Positions 1 to 13,089 of a stretch of 64,000 bases of DNA are shown one piece after another. Under the pieces are notes generated by a model. It was not told the origin of the DNA. It was given only the letters and a program-made list of their open reading frames with translations, and did not search any database. The DNA comes from Thuidium tamariscinum (lineage: Eukaryota; Streptophyta; Bryopsida; Hypnales; Thuidiaceae). Every line of letters begins with the position of its first letter. Within the stretch, counting starts at the first letter, position 1. The stretch lies in the NCBI GenBank assembly GCA_947034885.2, contig OX344758.2, forward strand, positions 17,139,067 to 17,203,066. Reading direction: 5' to 3'. The translations under genes were made by a program, and so were the position numbers.

Positions 1-255
1 TAAATTGAAATATTGATTCTAAAAGTTTTAAGAATCTCCTAAGAAATTTTTGTAGGTTTCGGCAAGTATCTTGAAATATAATCTAAGCAAGATTTTTTGA
101 AATGCTTTTTTAAGATAGGGAAGTTGATTAGCTTTCTTGGATTATAATTGTTATTTCAATTGGTGCTCAAAAGCAAAAGCTATGTTACAACAAGCAATAA
201 GCCCAAAATAAGCAAAAGTAGAGCAACAAACAACAAAAAAATCTATAAAATGATG

Positions 256-372
<117 letters not shown>

Positions 373-1279
373 TTTATTTTAAATTTTAAATTTTTTCTTA
401 CATTATATTTTTGTCTATGTAGAAATACTTGCTTCATTTTATTTGAGAAATGATGTGAAAGGTATGAAGCTTCTTGTTTTGTAGTTAATTTTAGCAAATC
501 TTTGAAAAAATAATGAAATAGACCTCTTTTTGAACTTTATTTTAACATTTTTCTGAAAAGAATCAAATTGGACAAATTGCACATTGGTTTGGCTTGCTTT
601 TGAGGAAAAATCTCACCATTGAATTTAGTGAGTTTTCATTCCTTCTTAAAGCTTTCAAAAATTTAGTATTTCCCTCTACTTCATAATTGCTTTGACCAAG
701 TTAAAAATTAAAAATTAAAAATACAAGTTTTTTGCTTTAAAAAAAAAGATTTCCAAATTCTCAATTCAATTCTTTAATACAATTTTCTTGATTTCCAATT
801 TGTAGTATAAGTTTTAAAATTAAGAGGATTATAGATTTTATAATCTAATTAGGCTAGGAGCAAAATTGACTTATAACTTTAGAAGTTAATCATAATAAAT
901 TTACACCAATCTATGAATGTGAGGTGATTGCAAGAAATACTTTTACTACTTTGTATCACACGTTGCATGTTGATTTGTTTTTTAGCTATAACTTTTGTGT
1001 TTTGGTGAGTGAATGCAAGAAAGACTTGTCTTATTTGGCATCACACTTTGAGTGACGGAGTTGTCATGTGCTATAACTTTTGAAGCATTAACTCTTTGAA
1101 TTTCAAATTTTTATTAGAGATGGATAACTTGATATTAATCAGAACCCTTGTTTTTTAGAAAATTTCAAAAATTATTTTATATTTAAACTTAAATTTAGCT
1201 AATTTTTCACACTTTGTGGTTTAGGGGTTTTTAGTACTCAAGAGTACTTAAAATTAATGATTTAGAGCTTAGATTTCTA

Positions 1280-1486
1280 AGATGGTCAATTTTGTTAAAT
1301 GGCAATATTTCAATAAAATGGCATGATATTTCGTTAAAACGGTACAACATTCCGTTAAAATGGCACATTTTCTTCCTCTACCTCTAGGCCTCTATGTCAA
1401 AATGGTACACAAAATTTGTCAAAGTGGCACATGGAATACGTCAAAATGGCACTCAAAATACTACCATTTTAACAAAATTGACCATT
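1280..1486. mobile_element. Small foldback MITE, TIR ATGGTCAATTTTGTTAAA
   Basis: The left end reads ATGGTCAATTTTGTTAAATG and the right end is its near-perfect inverse. The interior is made of degenerate 20-22 bp repeats around the words AAAATGGCAC and AAAATGGTAC. The same end sequence recurs inverted near 13795 and 31710 and at both edges of the split element at 35241/45380, so this is a dispersed non-autonomous family. No coding capacity. Confidence 0.65.
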
Positions 1487-4402
1487 AGGGTCTATTCCCA
1501 CATTGGGTAGGCATGTTTATACCAAAGAAAATTTTAAAAATCATTATTCTCTTTCCTCTACATGTGTGCTAATAAGCCTCCCTTGCGCACACATTTTTTA
1601 ACAATCAAGATGGTTTTGAAATCATTATTTTGGTGAAATATCTTCATCATAAAGTCTTCCTAAATGGACAATTTTTAGTTTTAAGAAAAATTACTTTCCC
1701 TATTTTTTACAAATTGAAATGTGAAACTATAGTGAAAGTTGCAATTTTCATGAAATTTTGCACTTTTTTAGTTCTCCTACTTAGAAAATTTTTCTATACT
1801 TTTACTTCCTAGGGTACCTTTTCCTTAAAGGTATATGCATCAAACATATTTTTTTCTTTTTAAAAAAATTGATTTACTAATTATACAGTACTTCTAAAGA
1901 AAAAAATAAGTATTGTACAAAATGCTACACTTTTCAATAGGTCTTTCTTGCAATGACTGTGGCTCCAATTGACTCAAGATTTTTAGGGAAGGTAATCATG
2001 ACTGTCATAAATCTTTCCTAATTTTTTCATAGTTTTCAAAAATAGTTTACTATTCAATAATAGACCCCAATTGATTGTTATTCTAGCTAGTTTAGAAATT
2101 TTTTAGTACTACTGGGCAAAAGCAAGCTGGAATGACACAAAACTTACTTGTCACAATTCATATTTTTCTAATTATACTTTTATTTTTGAAGATTAAGAAA
2201 ACATATGGTATAATTGTAATCAAAAGAACTCATTTATATGTTGTATACTTAATAGATTACAACTCTCAATAAATTAAATTAAATTAATTTTTCAATATTT
2301 TATGTATTATGGACTATTTAGTTCTCACTTTAAAAAGACTGTCACAATTCATTGATTTTATAAAATGACTCTTGAATTTTTACAAAAAAATATAATATCC
2401 TTTTTATATTTGAAGAATATGAAAAATATATTGGTAAAAATAGAATTGTTGTTTATTTTAATAGAATTTATGTTTCATTCTTTGAAGAAAGGACTTTTAT
2501 GTATCATTATTTCATCAATAATAGTGTTTGTTTTGTAAATTACATTAGACGTATCTAAAATCAACTTTATGCAAATCTATCTTTTCAAAATTGTTGTTAT
2601 TCATAAGTATATTTAAGGATGGCCAAACTTTCAATAGAGCGTATTTTCATTAGAACCAATTCTACAATTTATTGAAATAAATACAAATTTGATGTCATTT
2701 TTGAAGTTTTTTAAATTTAGATATAGAAATGAATTTTTTTGAATTCATTTATTTATTTTATACATTATAATGAAATTATAGGAAAAAAATCAAAAAATTT
2801 AGAAGTCATATGCAAAATGAATGAAATAGACTTAGTTTTATGATTCCACTTTTGCCAACTTTAGGGCTCTCTAGCTTGCCATTGTCCTATTTAGTACCCA
2901 AAACAAGGTGAAAAAAAATGATTTTTGAGCATTGAAACACTAATATCTTGCAATCTATGTAGTGAAAAACTTTAAAAAATTTTGCATATCTTATCAAACC
3001 AATTTACTATAAGATTATATATTAGAAAGACACGTATTTATTATTTAAAATCTCCTAATAAGGTCATTACTTAAAATCTTATCTCTAGGACTATACTTAA
3101 AACACCCCTTTCTCTTATAGTAATATGGTTACAAATTTCAAAAAATGTTTAAGAAAAAATAGTTTTGGTACTAGAAATGAAAATTTTTGACCATTTTTGG
3201 AATAATCACAATCAAAGAATTTAAGGGATTAATTAAATCTAATTTTGGACAAGGAAATGGGAAGAAATAAAATAAAATTTAGAAACATACCTCAACAATT
3301 TTAACATTCAAATTGTAATTCATTGCTACTACTCCTTCATGGTGCTCGATTGCTACCTCCATCTTCACAATCTTGTATTTAAAAATGGTGTTGGATATAC
3401 TCATATGTTGAAATGCAATTTTTTTTCTTCTTTCGTCCTTCTATTTCTTCTATTTCCTTTTTTTTTCTCCTTCTTTCTTATATATTTTTTATGATATTTT
3501 TTGGAGTATTTTCCAAAGCAAAATGCTACCAAATCTAATCTCTAATTCTCTAAATGCTTGCCAATCTTCTTGAGAATAAAACAAGAGGCTTGAAGACAAG
3601 CTAATTTGGCTTATGCTATTAATAACTAATTCCTAGAATCTACCAAAGTCAACTATTCCCTCTTTTTGTTTTTTCTACTTATCTTTATTCCACACTCCAA
3701 CCTCGGTATACATATCAAATTTTCCCAATCAACAACTTCTTTCCCTTACAATCTTCTTTCCTATTTGAATATCAAATGGCTAACATAGAATTCTAATCTC
3801 CACTTGCTTTGCTTCCATTCTTTGGGTTTGAGCTTTGCTTAAAGCTTGATTGTATAACTATAAGAGCTTGAGTTTGCACTAAAGGGAGATGGAACCAAGC
3901 TTGGGGATGTATTGGAAAAGAATTGAATGTATTCTAGATCAATATATGGTGCATGAATAAATACTGAATGCAATTTGGCAACCACAATGCTACATATAGC
4001 TTATATAACCCTTAAACACCAAGGCAGATGTTTTGCGTGCGATGAATGGCAAAGAATCTTTCTTTGTAAGATAGAAGTGCAATTATTCATCCTTAATATC
4101 AAGGGTGGAAAAGGAAGCTCTTCTATAGTATTTTGACTTCAAATGAATATACTAGGCTTATTCAAAGTAGATGATGTCACATTGTATTAAAATGCATGAT
4201 TTCTATGACATCATGCAGTCCATTGTTCAAGGATTAAGCAATTGCAAACTGAGTTGACTTGTTAACTTCATCTAATGAATAGGTTGATCCTCCAATTGGT
4301 TTCATAGTAACTTGATGAATGCAAACCAAACCAAATGTGTGTACTCAAATTAGATGATTGGGCCGGCTAAGTCAACAGTGTACTAGCTTTCTACTTTGGC
4401 TA

Positions 4403-5138
4403 GGCTATTGCAAGAAACACTTACCGTTTTTGGTTCAAAATGGCCTATTTCAATGAGTCTTGTGAATTTTGGAATAATTTTTTTTTAAATAAAATTAAAA
4501 TGGATAATTTGAAGAGCAATGAGAAAATTGTGTCTCTTAAAATTCAGACCTAATAAAATTTAATTCTAAAAGTTATGCACAAAAAAAACACAATTGAAAA
4601 TACAATGAAAATAGACACTTTGATGTTTGTTTGTTTTGAAAAATTAAAAAAATCAAAATAAAATAAAATAATAATATTTTTTTTAAATTTAAAAATATTC
4701 TTCTTCAATCATTTTCATCTTTAGAAAAAATAAATTGTATTCTTTACACTTGTACAAAGGTAGTCTACTTTGAGTACATGCGGAAGTTGATAAGTTTATT
4801 ATTTATAGAAAATCTCCTTGTGGGCTTGTGTAACTTTAGTAGAAGTTGTTGCATGCCAATTTTGACCTTAAAATTTTTATTTTTGTATTAAGAAAATAGG
4901 ACTAAAACCACCCCCCACCCCCTAATGGCTACGATAGACATCCAATTGGGGACTTTTGCAAAATAGTAAAACAATTTTCAAAATTTTCAAAAAATCACAT
5001 AATGTCTAGAACTATTATATGTACATTTATTTCAAGTTTTGTGTAAAATGGACAAATGACGCAAAAGTTATAAACAAAAAATCACCTATCCAAAACGAAG
5101 GGGTCAAAAAATAAGACAAGTGTTTCTTGCAATCACCC
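4403..5138. mobile_element. 0.73-kb inverted-end element, copy 1
   Basis: The left end is GGCTATTGCAAGAAACACTT. The right end, read inverted, is GGGTGATTGCAAGAAACACT. The interior matches copy 2 at 5206-5926 in order, including the words GATAATTTGAAGA and AATTCAGACCTAA. The element is non-coding and no clear target duplication is seen. It belongs to a family that also includes 14063-14793 and the long foldback at 33997-35103. Confidence 0.7.
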
Positions 5139-5205
5139 AGGTGTTGTCCACCCCATTTTGGTTGGCCTTGGTCCATAATTTCTAAGAACTGTGAACTTTG
5201 GTCTA

Positions 5206-5926
5206 GGGTCGTTGCAAGAAACACTTACCGGTTTTGGCTCAAAATGGCTCAAAATCAATGATTCCTATGAGTCCTATGACCCTTTGAAATAAATTTTTTT
5301 TAAATTGAAAAAAATATGGATAATTTGAAGATATTATGTCTCTTGAAATTCAGACCTAAGAAATTTTTTCTCTAAATGTTATAGACAATAGAAAATACAA
5401 TGAAAATAGCTCTTTTTTCACTAATTTGGTAAAAATAGTAAAAAAATTCAAAAAATGAAAATGAAAAATCCATTTTTTTCTTCAAGTAAAGGTCTTTCTT
5501 TTCCAACAAATTTCATCTTTGGAAAAAAATTAATTCTATTCTCTACACTTGCGCAAAGTCAGCCACTTTGACAACATGTGGAGGTTGAACAGTATAGTAT
5601 TTTCAAAAAATCTCTTCGTGGTATTGTGTAACTTTAGGTGAGGTCCTTGCATGCCAATTTTCAGCTCAAAATTTGCATTTTTGGATCAAAAATAGGACTA
5701 AAACCCCCCAAAATGGCCAAGGTAGACAGCCAATCGGGGGCAGTTTAAAAATAGTAAACTAATTTTGAAAAAATTGAAAAAATTTCACAGCATATAAAAC
5801 TTTTGTGTGCACCTTCACTCCAAATTTCAAGTTGATAGGGAAAACTATGCAAAAGTTATGAGCAAAAAACTACCTGTTGAAGGTCAAGGGGACAAAAAAT
5901 AGGACAAGTGTTTCTTGCAATCACCC
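5206..5926. mobile_element. 0.73-kb inverted-end element, copy 2
   Basis: The inverted ends share the core TTGCAAGAAACACTT (GGGTCGTTGCAAGAAACA on the left, GGGTGATTGCAAGAAACA on the right read inverted). The flanking tetranucleotide TCTA occurs on both sides (5202-5205 and 5927-5930) and may be the target duplication. It lies only 67 bp from copy 1 in the same orientation, so either the pair was tandemly duplicated or both inserted near one another. No reading frame of interest. Confidence 0.72.
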
Positions 5927-7489
5927 TCTAAATATAAACCAGTTGTTGCTTGCCAAACTTTAGTTTGTAAAACTAAAACTTTCAGTCTCCATATCAAGAC
6001 CCTTTAAAATAAAAGAAACATCAAAAAAATTATGTCTAGGAATGAAGTTTCACCGTCTATGGTGTTAAATCCAAATTTTAAGGTACAAAAACACAAATAA
6101 CTAAAGGAAAGTTATATCCAAAGGTGAAACTTTCTTGTGTAGTGGCTTAGTGCTAATTTTTAGATAATTTTCTACAAGTTGGTTAGTACAAATGTGTGAG
6201 GTTTGATTCCCTCTCAATCTTCTCAAAGTGACATAACAAACACATAGGACCACAAATTCCTTTGTCAAGGCTCTGGGGAGAATTTATAACACTAATGGAT
6301 GAGATCCCACCCCAGAAAGGAGCTTGGATGGAATTTAAAAGATACACTAACATTTAAAATTCAAACACTTGGCTTATGGACAAACTCAAGGGGGATTTTC
6401 TTCAACTTAGAGTTGAAAAATCTCTCACAAAATCTTGTCAATATTTAGTACTTAAACACCAAAGACTCAACTACAATTAAAGTTTGTTAGTGCTCCAAAA
6501 ATCTCACAAAAACACTCATTAAATTGAAACAAAGGCAAGTATGCATGAAAAGAAAAGCTCTCCAAAGGATCCCCAACATATTTTGAGATGAGCTCCAAAA
6601 ACACAAAGAACGTAGACAATGATCAAAGAAAAAGCTCTAAATTCAAATAAAAAACAAGCTTTTAGCAAAATAGTCAAAATTTCAACAATGTAACCGCATT
6701 TTGGCCAAACTTAACAAAAATCACAAGGGGTGCAAAGTAAGAAGAGGTAAGGCCTTTTAAACATTTTCTAGGCCTCCTTCCCTATCAAATTACCTACCAA
6801 ACTACCTATGGAAAAAAATAAAAAATAACTTTCAAAAATCTAACCTATTGTTGTTACCATTTTAACTTTTGGAGAATTCCTCTAATCACCAAATAAATTG
6901 TGCCATTCTCTATAGAATATATAAATTATCCTAGAAGACCTCCCACATTGGATAGGAGTATGATCTTGGTTTGCATGTTTTAATAGTTTATAAAAAGCAA
7001 CTTATTTCTGACTACTTAAGCAATAAAGCATAATTGGAGTGTAGATGTGTTGTGGGAAATTTTTTCTTCATGTATAGAAATAGATTTGAAATGGATTCCA
7101 TATATTTTTCATAAAACTTATTTCCCAAAACAAAATTATCAAGAATTTTCTAAGTAAAGATTATTTTCATCCCATACTAATCATATAGGTCATCCTATTT
7201 TTCAACCAAGGGTTGGTTGGAAAATCAATAGTACTTTGTTAGTATGAATGTGTGATAGAAAATTGTAACACCAATTGAGAGGATCGGTGTGAACTCACCC
7301 CCTCGTTCAGCCCTTCTGAGTCATTCCTAAAGTGCAAGTAAAAAAATAGAGCCTCCTATTTTATGCTTGGTTAATTTATCTTATACACCCTTGCTACATA
7401 GTTTGGAGCCTCAAATTACAAAGATGAAGTCAAAATTTTCCAATTTTTTCATACATGAAAAATTAAATCATTTCAACATTTTCTTAAGA

Positions 7490-8390
7490 GATCAAGCAAG
7501 GGGTCAACCATTGAGAGTGCTTCATTTCCAAGTCCCACCATATAGCATCACCACGTTTGCCAAAATTTGGCTTGCAAAATGCAGGCCTATCCAATTTGCA
7601 AGCCGATCTCAAAGGAGTCACCCCACCCATCTGGTTGGTAGGCCTATTAACAGGCCAGGCACGCATGACTTGGCAATAGGAAATGAGGTGAATTGCTTGG
7701 CCGAAGCTTCTGCCAGAGATTAGGAGAACTCTTTGCATCTTGTTGTTTCCTGTTTTGCAAGCCGCAGAGCGGCTAGCAAAATGACCTTGATTTGCAGGCG
7801 AACATCGACTTGCAAGCCCTCCCACTTAACAAGTCATCCGTTTTGCCAAACAGGTGGGGTTGTTTCAGAGGTGCCTCTTAACAAGTCATCCGTTTTCCCA
7901 GACGGGTGCGGATGCTCTTAGCAAGTAGGTGAGTCCTCTTTCATATGGCATAACCCATTGCAAATAGATCACCCTACCTTGCCCAGGGGATTATCAGGGG
8001 GAATATCAGGAATGGATTGCCTCCCATGCAGTGATCCCAAAACTGGTTAAATTTCGCTCATTTTCTACTTAATTTTTTCATGCCCTTTGTAGAAATTTTT
8101 AAAAATCTTCCAAAAATGAACATTTGGCTAAAACTCCTGAATCTGTTCTGAGATCGCTGCTCCCATGGCACCGGAGTCCAAATAATATTCCACACGAAGG
8201 TCAATCTTGCTGTCCATCATGTCACGACACACGTTCCGGCTTCTCCTCAGCGCGAAATTTCGGCTCCCGAAAACACTCTGTCCAGAACCCAACCAAGATC
8301 CCTGTCACCCATTCTGTTCTGGAACTGGGCTTGTTGTCGGAGAAGCGGACCAAGCCCTGGACTGGGCGTTTGGCAAGCTGAGCTAAGCCT
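7490..8390. other. GC-richer island upstream of lectin kinase 1
   Basis: Base composition changes abruptly from AT-rich to balanced near 7490. Words such as TTGCAAGCC recur. Open frames on both strands overlap one another and resemble no protein I know. The last part (8250-8390) is alignable by eye with the DNA upstream of the second lectin kinase (around 27480-27600), so at least that part belongs to the duplicated locus, probably as promoter or leader sequence. Confidence 0.5.
7824..7908. repeat. 52-bp-offset direct repeat
   Basis: The segment beginning CTTAACAAGTCATCCGTTTT occurs twice, at 7824 and 7876, each followed by a similar C-rich stretch. It is a short local duplication of unknown role, about 0.8 kb upstream of the lectin kinase start. 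Confidence 0.85.
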
Positions 8391-8392
8391 GC

Positions 8393-8732
8393 GTTGACTG
8401 CCAGAAAAAAAAGGCTCCCGGAAACATTCGGCTTCGAATCGATCGGAGGTTTTGAAAGAGCGAAAGAGAGCGGCTCGTTTGCTTTCGAAGAAGGGGAATT
8501 CAGGAATTCTTAGTTTCGTTTTCTCCATCGCTGCAATTCTTGCAGAATGATTACTGGATCCCTGCTTTTGAAAAACTTTGATTCCCGGACTGTCGGGATT
8601 ATGGACGGAGGATGGGTTCCCGGATGGGTTTGATGGGGGGAGAGAATGAATTAGTGTGAGGTGGTGAGTTTTGGGAAGGAACTGGGAGAGGATTCATTGG
8701 TACTGGTTTCGATTCCTAGAACGCAGCGGTTT
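8393..8732 (+). promoter_or_regulatory. Conserved 5' leader of lectin kinase 1
   Basis: From about 8393 to 8537 the sequence aligns with 27762-27900 upstream of the second copy. Shared words include CATTCGGCTTCG, TTTCGAAGAAGGGGAAT and TTTCGTTTTCTC. It contains several ATG triplets before the chosen start (for example near 8600-8645). It is most likely 5' untranslated sequence and core promoter. The transcription start cannot be placed from sequence alone. Confidence 0.55.
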
Positions 8733-11700
8733 ATGATGATTTTGAAGTTCTATTCTTGTTTGTTGAACAGTTCCGTTGAGATCTCTGTGTTCTCCGACAT
8801 GATCTGGACACGCTCACCCACGACCGTGATGCTCTTCACGTTGATGATTTCTGAAGTCGCTGGCCAAAACGCCAGCTTTACCTTCAACTCCACCTCAGGG
8901 ATCGCCAATTCTCAAGGAGCGCCCATGTTCCTCGCATCCGGAGACGCCATGACGGATGCGCAAGGGAAGTTCTTAGCTCTCAACACCGACATTGCGCATC
9001 AAACGAACAAAGTCTACTACTCGAATTGCGGCCGCGTTGTATACAAGGACAAGGTCAGACTACTGGACAAAACCAGCGGCGTTGTCGCTTCCTTCCACAC
9101 TTCCTTCACGTTTTCCTTCGCTTCCTTCGACAACAACTCAAATTCCTGCGGGAGCGGGATGCTGTTCACGTTCTCCCAAAACTCCACTGTCAGCGACTTA
9201 GAGACCACGCTTGCTGGTGGCTCCTTGTGCGATTTGAATTGGAACCAGGCCGATCTTCGCTTATTCGCAGTTGAAATCGATTCCCACAACGACCCTCTCA
9301 TGTCGGACGTGAGTGACAGTCACCTTAGCCTGGACGTGGGCACCAAAACGTTGAGCACACACGACCTTTGTCTCCCACCGAACACCAATCAGACATGTGC
9401 GTTTTTTTGTAAGGATCCCGATGCGACGTACACTACTTGGATTGATTATGACAGTGCGAATCAGACGCTGCAAGTCTGGTTTCGCAACGGCTCTGGTGTT
9501 GCGAAGCCTAGTGATCCAGTCATAAGTTACCCCAACTTGCGTCTTGACAGCATGTTGGACGAGGAGATGTACGTGGGCTTCATCGGCAGCACAGGCGGCT
9601 CAAGAGAAGTTCACACGATCTGGGCCTGGGAATTTGCGAGCACTGGAATCACAACATCGAAACCCGGTTCCAAAATTTCACCTGGTTTGATAGGTGGAGT
9701 TCCGGCAGGGGCACTGGCAGGACTTCTCGTTGTGGGGATCCTTGTGTACTTCGGTTGGATCCACCGCAGGATGGGAGAAGTTCCGGGAAAAGCACAGTCT
9801 TTCGACGAGCTGCCGTTGTATTCCTTTCAGGATGAGTCGCGGTCGTACACTTTCAAGGAGCTCAGTGAGATGACGAAGGGATTTAGTGCGAGTGAGAAGC
9901 TTTCGAGCGGGGGTTATGGGGACGTGTACAAAGGGACGTCGCCGTCGGGGGGGTTGGTGGCTGTGAAGCGTATTAAGGAGGATGAAGCTCAAGCGGGCGA
10001 AGCGAGTTTTCTTGCGGAAGTGAGGAGCTTGAGGCAGACGAGGCACCGGTACTTGTTGCAATTGCGGGGGTGGAGCTACAGCGCGGGTGGGATGTTCCTG
10101 GTGTACGAGTTCATGTGCAATGGGAGTCTTGATAAGTGGCTGCATCCAAATGGGGAGCTCAACTGGAATGTGCGACGAGCCATTCTCGCAGGTATAGTTC
10201 CAAAATCTAAACACTTTATCCCCTTGCTTCTCTTGTCATGAGATCTGGAAAAGCGTAGCTTGATTCTCCTTCCGCCCTTCTACTCCTTTAAATCTTTAAT
10301 CTCAACGACTCTCATCTGATTTGTTGAACATCAATTTCGTTAAGAAGACTCACTCACAAATGTATACACCCATCCCTGAAGCCAGTCAAGAATACGCCTG
10401 CAGCTAGGGTAACGCAACTGCTCCTCTCTCCCCTAAACCAAAACATCTCGAGACAAAGTAACCTAGACTCCAATGAAACTTCACTTGTCGGCGGTGCTAA
10501 CGCGTCTTGAATTCACCCATTCTCATATTAATTTTCTCATGTTTGCCTCGTAAACCTTTAACCTTATGTTACAATACTAGGACTGAAGGCTGAATTCATT
10601 TTTGCAACATGATCGTCAAAAGTCTAATAATAATTTCGCAATGGGTTTTGTACATCATTTTGCATCGTGTTTGCAACTATTTGAGATTGTAATGTTAATT
10701 TATGGAACAGTTTACTAGGCAAAGATAAGCATAGGTTCCGTGCCCAAGACTTTTGCATCGAGTTTGCAACAGTTTTGCAAAGGGCCGAACGGTTTGCAAT
10801 AAACCTTGAGTTCAATTAAGGCAAATTACAGAACCGCTACAAAACAATCGATGATGTTGTGCTACCGTTACTTCCTGTTGGAGTGCAGTATGTCTGTCAC
10901 ATGTGCCTCATGTGTACAAGGGTTTGTGAGTCTTGCACTACTAGAATTTGAAGAATTCAACGACGCTTTTCCGCAACTTTTTTTGCAACTGAAGTAACAT
11001 GCATCGTTTTAGTACATGCTTCAAGAGCGATGTATTTTAGCTAACATGCAGATTTGGAAACACGATTCAGCAAACATGTAACATTTTCAGCAAACATGCT
11101 CCAAAACGTTTTTCATTTACGTCTTACGACAATGTTTAGTGAGATGTTGAATGTCATCTTTGGTATCACGTCTGAGTGTCAATAGCAGTGTCCAAAAGTT
11201 AGTGAAAGGGTTAAATTCTAGTAGCGCCATTCTCTTAAAACTAGCATTAAATTTAGGCATAGATTCTGTGCCCAAGACCTTTGCAACAAGGTTTGCACCA
11301 CTTTCACAACGGTTTGCAATAGACCATGAGGTGAACGCTAAGCTAGTATTCGAACAACTGCTTAAGCATTGCAATTGATGATGTGCTGCAACCGCTACTT
11401 CCTCTTGTAGTGCAGTTATTCATGCCTCATGTTTGCAAGGGTTCGTAACTTTCATTATCTTACAACGTGGAATCCGTTTCACTTAACAATGACACGGTCT
11501 GCGCGCATGCAGCCCGGGTCGAAACCCATGTTGAGTTGAAACGTTGAATGCCTGTCAACTTTAATTCGGAATCACACCTGAGAGTTATCAGCTACAAAAA
11601 ATTACTGAAGGGCTCGAATTCTGGTAGAGTCATTCTCTAAAACCTTGCGTTTTCACATGACCCTGCCATCAATGGTTTGTATGCATCCGCGCAGGCGTCG

Positions 11701-12554
11701 CATCTGGACTGGAGTACTTGCACGAAGACGGCATGAAATGTGTTCTCCACCGCGACATCAAATCCAGCAACGTCCTTCTCGACGCCGACTTCAACCCTTA
11801 CCTCGGCGACTTCGGCTTGGCTCGCTTAGTTGACCACCGCCGCACGCAGAAGACGACCATGGCGGCCGGCACCTTGGGCTACATGGCTCCGGAGGTATTG
11901 CACACGGGCAAAGCCACGAAAGAAACCGACGTGTTCGCATTCGGCGTGTTAGCCCTGGAAGTCGTCACAGGCCGAAACCCAATCCAGATGCCCGACGAAA
12001 CAGAGTTGGAGATGCTGGTGGACAGCGTGTGGCGAGCGCATGAAACTGGAAGCTTAGAATCCGTGGTGGATCCACGACTGAGGGATCCACGTAACAATCA
12101 GGCGGGCAACCAGGCGGGGGACCAGGGGATCCATGACGAGGAAGGGTTTGAGCTTGAGCTTCCGTTTCAAGAGGATCCTGGGATGTTGCCTGAAGTCGTG
12201 TTGAAAGTGGGGTTGTTGTGTTGTTTGCCGGATCCCAGCCATCGCCCGTCGATGCGTTTGGTGAATCATTGGTTTCAGTCTTCGTCGGAGAGAATGGATC
12301 TGGCGTTGCCAGAGTTGCCTGGACTTCAGCCACCGTATGCAAGGTCGTCTATGCCCCTGTGTTGGGGGAATTCGGAGCCGTCGACGTCTTCCAGTCATGT
12401 CTCGTCGTCTCTCTCGCCAAATCTTTCGGAAAGTGACAAGGTGGGAGCAGGCGCAAGCACCATGGCAACAGAAAGTAAGTCACGGTTGCCACACATTGCC
12501 AATTATTTTGAATTGCAATGGTTTCGTGTGAGTTCTGAGTGTGCATTGCCTTAA
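8733..12554 (+). CDS. L-type lectin receptor-like Ser/Thr kinase, copy 1
   Basis: Two exons, 8733-10191 and 11695-12554, joined at CTCGCAG/GTATAG and CGCGCAG/GC (phase 1), give about 772 residues. In order: signal peptide (hydrophobic run ending VAGQ); legume-lectin domain, residues about 46-305, with the metal-site region [19 protein letters not shown] and a Cys-rich insert [14 protein letters not shown]; one membrane helix, about 318-341; and a kinase domain with LSSGGYGDVYKG, VAVKRI (Lys about 412), [11 protein letters not shown] and GYMAPE all present. It should bind an extracellular ligand at the plasma membrane and signal inside, as lectin receptor kinases are known to do. Its own ligand is unknown. 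The first glycine of the ATP loop is Ser. A start at 8799 (MIW) is possible because copy 2 aligns best from there. A strong donor (GTAAGT, 12475) and an acceptor near 12613 suggest an optional third exon that would change the last residues. Confidence 0.9.
10192..11694 (+). other. Intron of lectin kinase 1 with internal duplication
   Basis: This 1503-bp intron splits the kinase just before the catalytic loop. It is about twice as long as the matching intron of copy 2. Part of the excess is a diverged direct duplication: the region around 10720-10925 resembles 11250-11450, sharing GTGCCCAAGAC, CGGTTTGCAATA, CTACTTCCT and TGCCTCATG words at about 530 bp offset. Its last 200 bp and its first 330 bp align with the intron of copy 2. 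Confidence 0.75.
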
Positions 12555-12678
12555 ATTCTTTGGACTATTTGAAACGAATGCGAAAGTGTTGTAAACTTGT
12601 TACAAATCTCTCAGGAAGTGCCGAGGGTGGGAGCGGGGACTAGCACTTCAACGACAGGAATGATAAAAGACTGAAGTA

Positions 12679-12958
12679 AGGTAGGTACACCCAAAAGCGC
12701 CAGTTTTTCATACTGTGCCTAGTTCCTGTTATTATGTTGTTCAGATTTTTTTTTTTTTTACAGTTTTGTTGGTGAGTGAAAGCATGTTCCAACGCACCAA
12801 AGAACAGTGGATTTGGATACCGTATGCAAAAGTTATTAACAGTCAAAGTGTGTTTCTGAAAGCGCCATCTACAGTCTGGGTACATGACTGATTTTGAAAA
12901 TGTATGCACGTTGTACAGGGTGCTTTAAGGTCAGGTGCCATTTTGGGTGTACCTACCT
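12679..12958. mobile_element. TA-flanked MITE, family AGGTAGGTACACCC, copy 1
   Basis: This 280-bp element has inverted ends of about 25 bp (AGGTAGGTACACCCAAAA and its inverse) and TA on both sides. It is nearly the same as the copies at 24262-24534 and 24583-24854 across its interior (GCATGTTCCAACGCACC, GGATACCGTATGCAAAAG). It sits just after the lectin kinase 1 coding region and may lie in its 3' untranslated part. TA duplication and size fit a non-autonomous Tc1/mariner-type element. Confidence 0.85.
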
Positions 12959-13089
12959 TAGTGGTTGCAACACATCATCAATTATTTTTGAGTGGTTTTG
13001 TGGATTTTGTACTGTACATTGCCTTAAAACCATGGTCTTTATGGAGTCATTTCAAAATAGTTTTGCAAGCTTGTTACAAAAATCTAGCA

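Noticed and set aside
7367-7825. Overlapping frames of about 115 codons on both strands upstream of kinase 1
   Set aside because: No recognisable protein, overlapping on both strands, low-complexity TTGCAAGCC words. Better seen as an upstream non-coding island.
9017-10214. Long open frames antisense to, and in other frames of, lectin kinase 1
   Set aside because: Shadows of the GC-rich coding exon. No domain, and the sense frame fully explains the conservation. The same holds for 28091-29399 and for the exon 2 regions.
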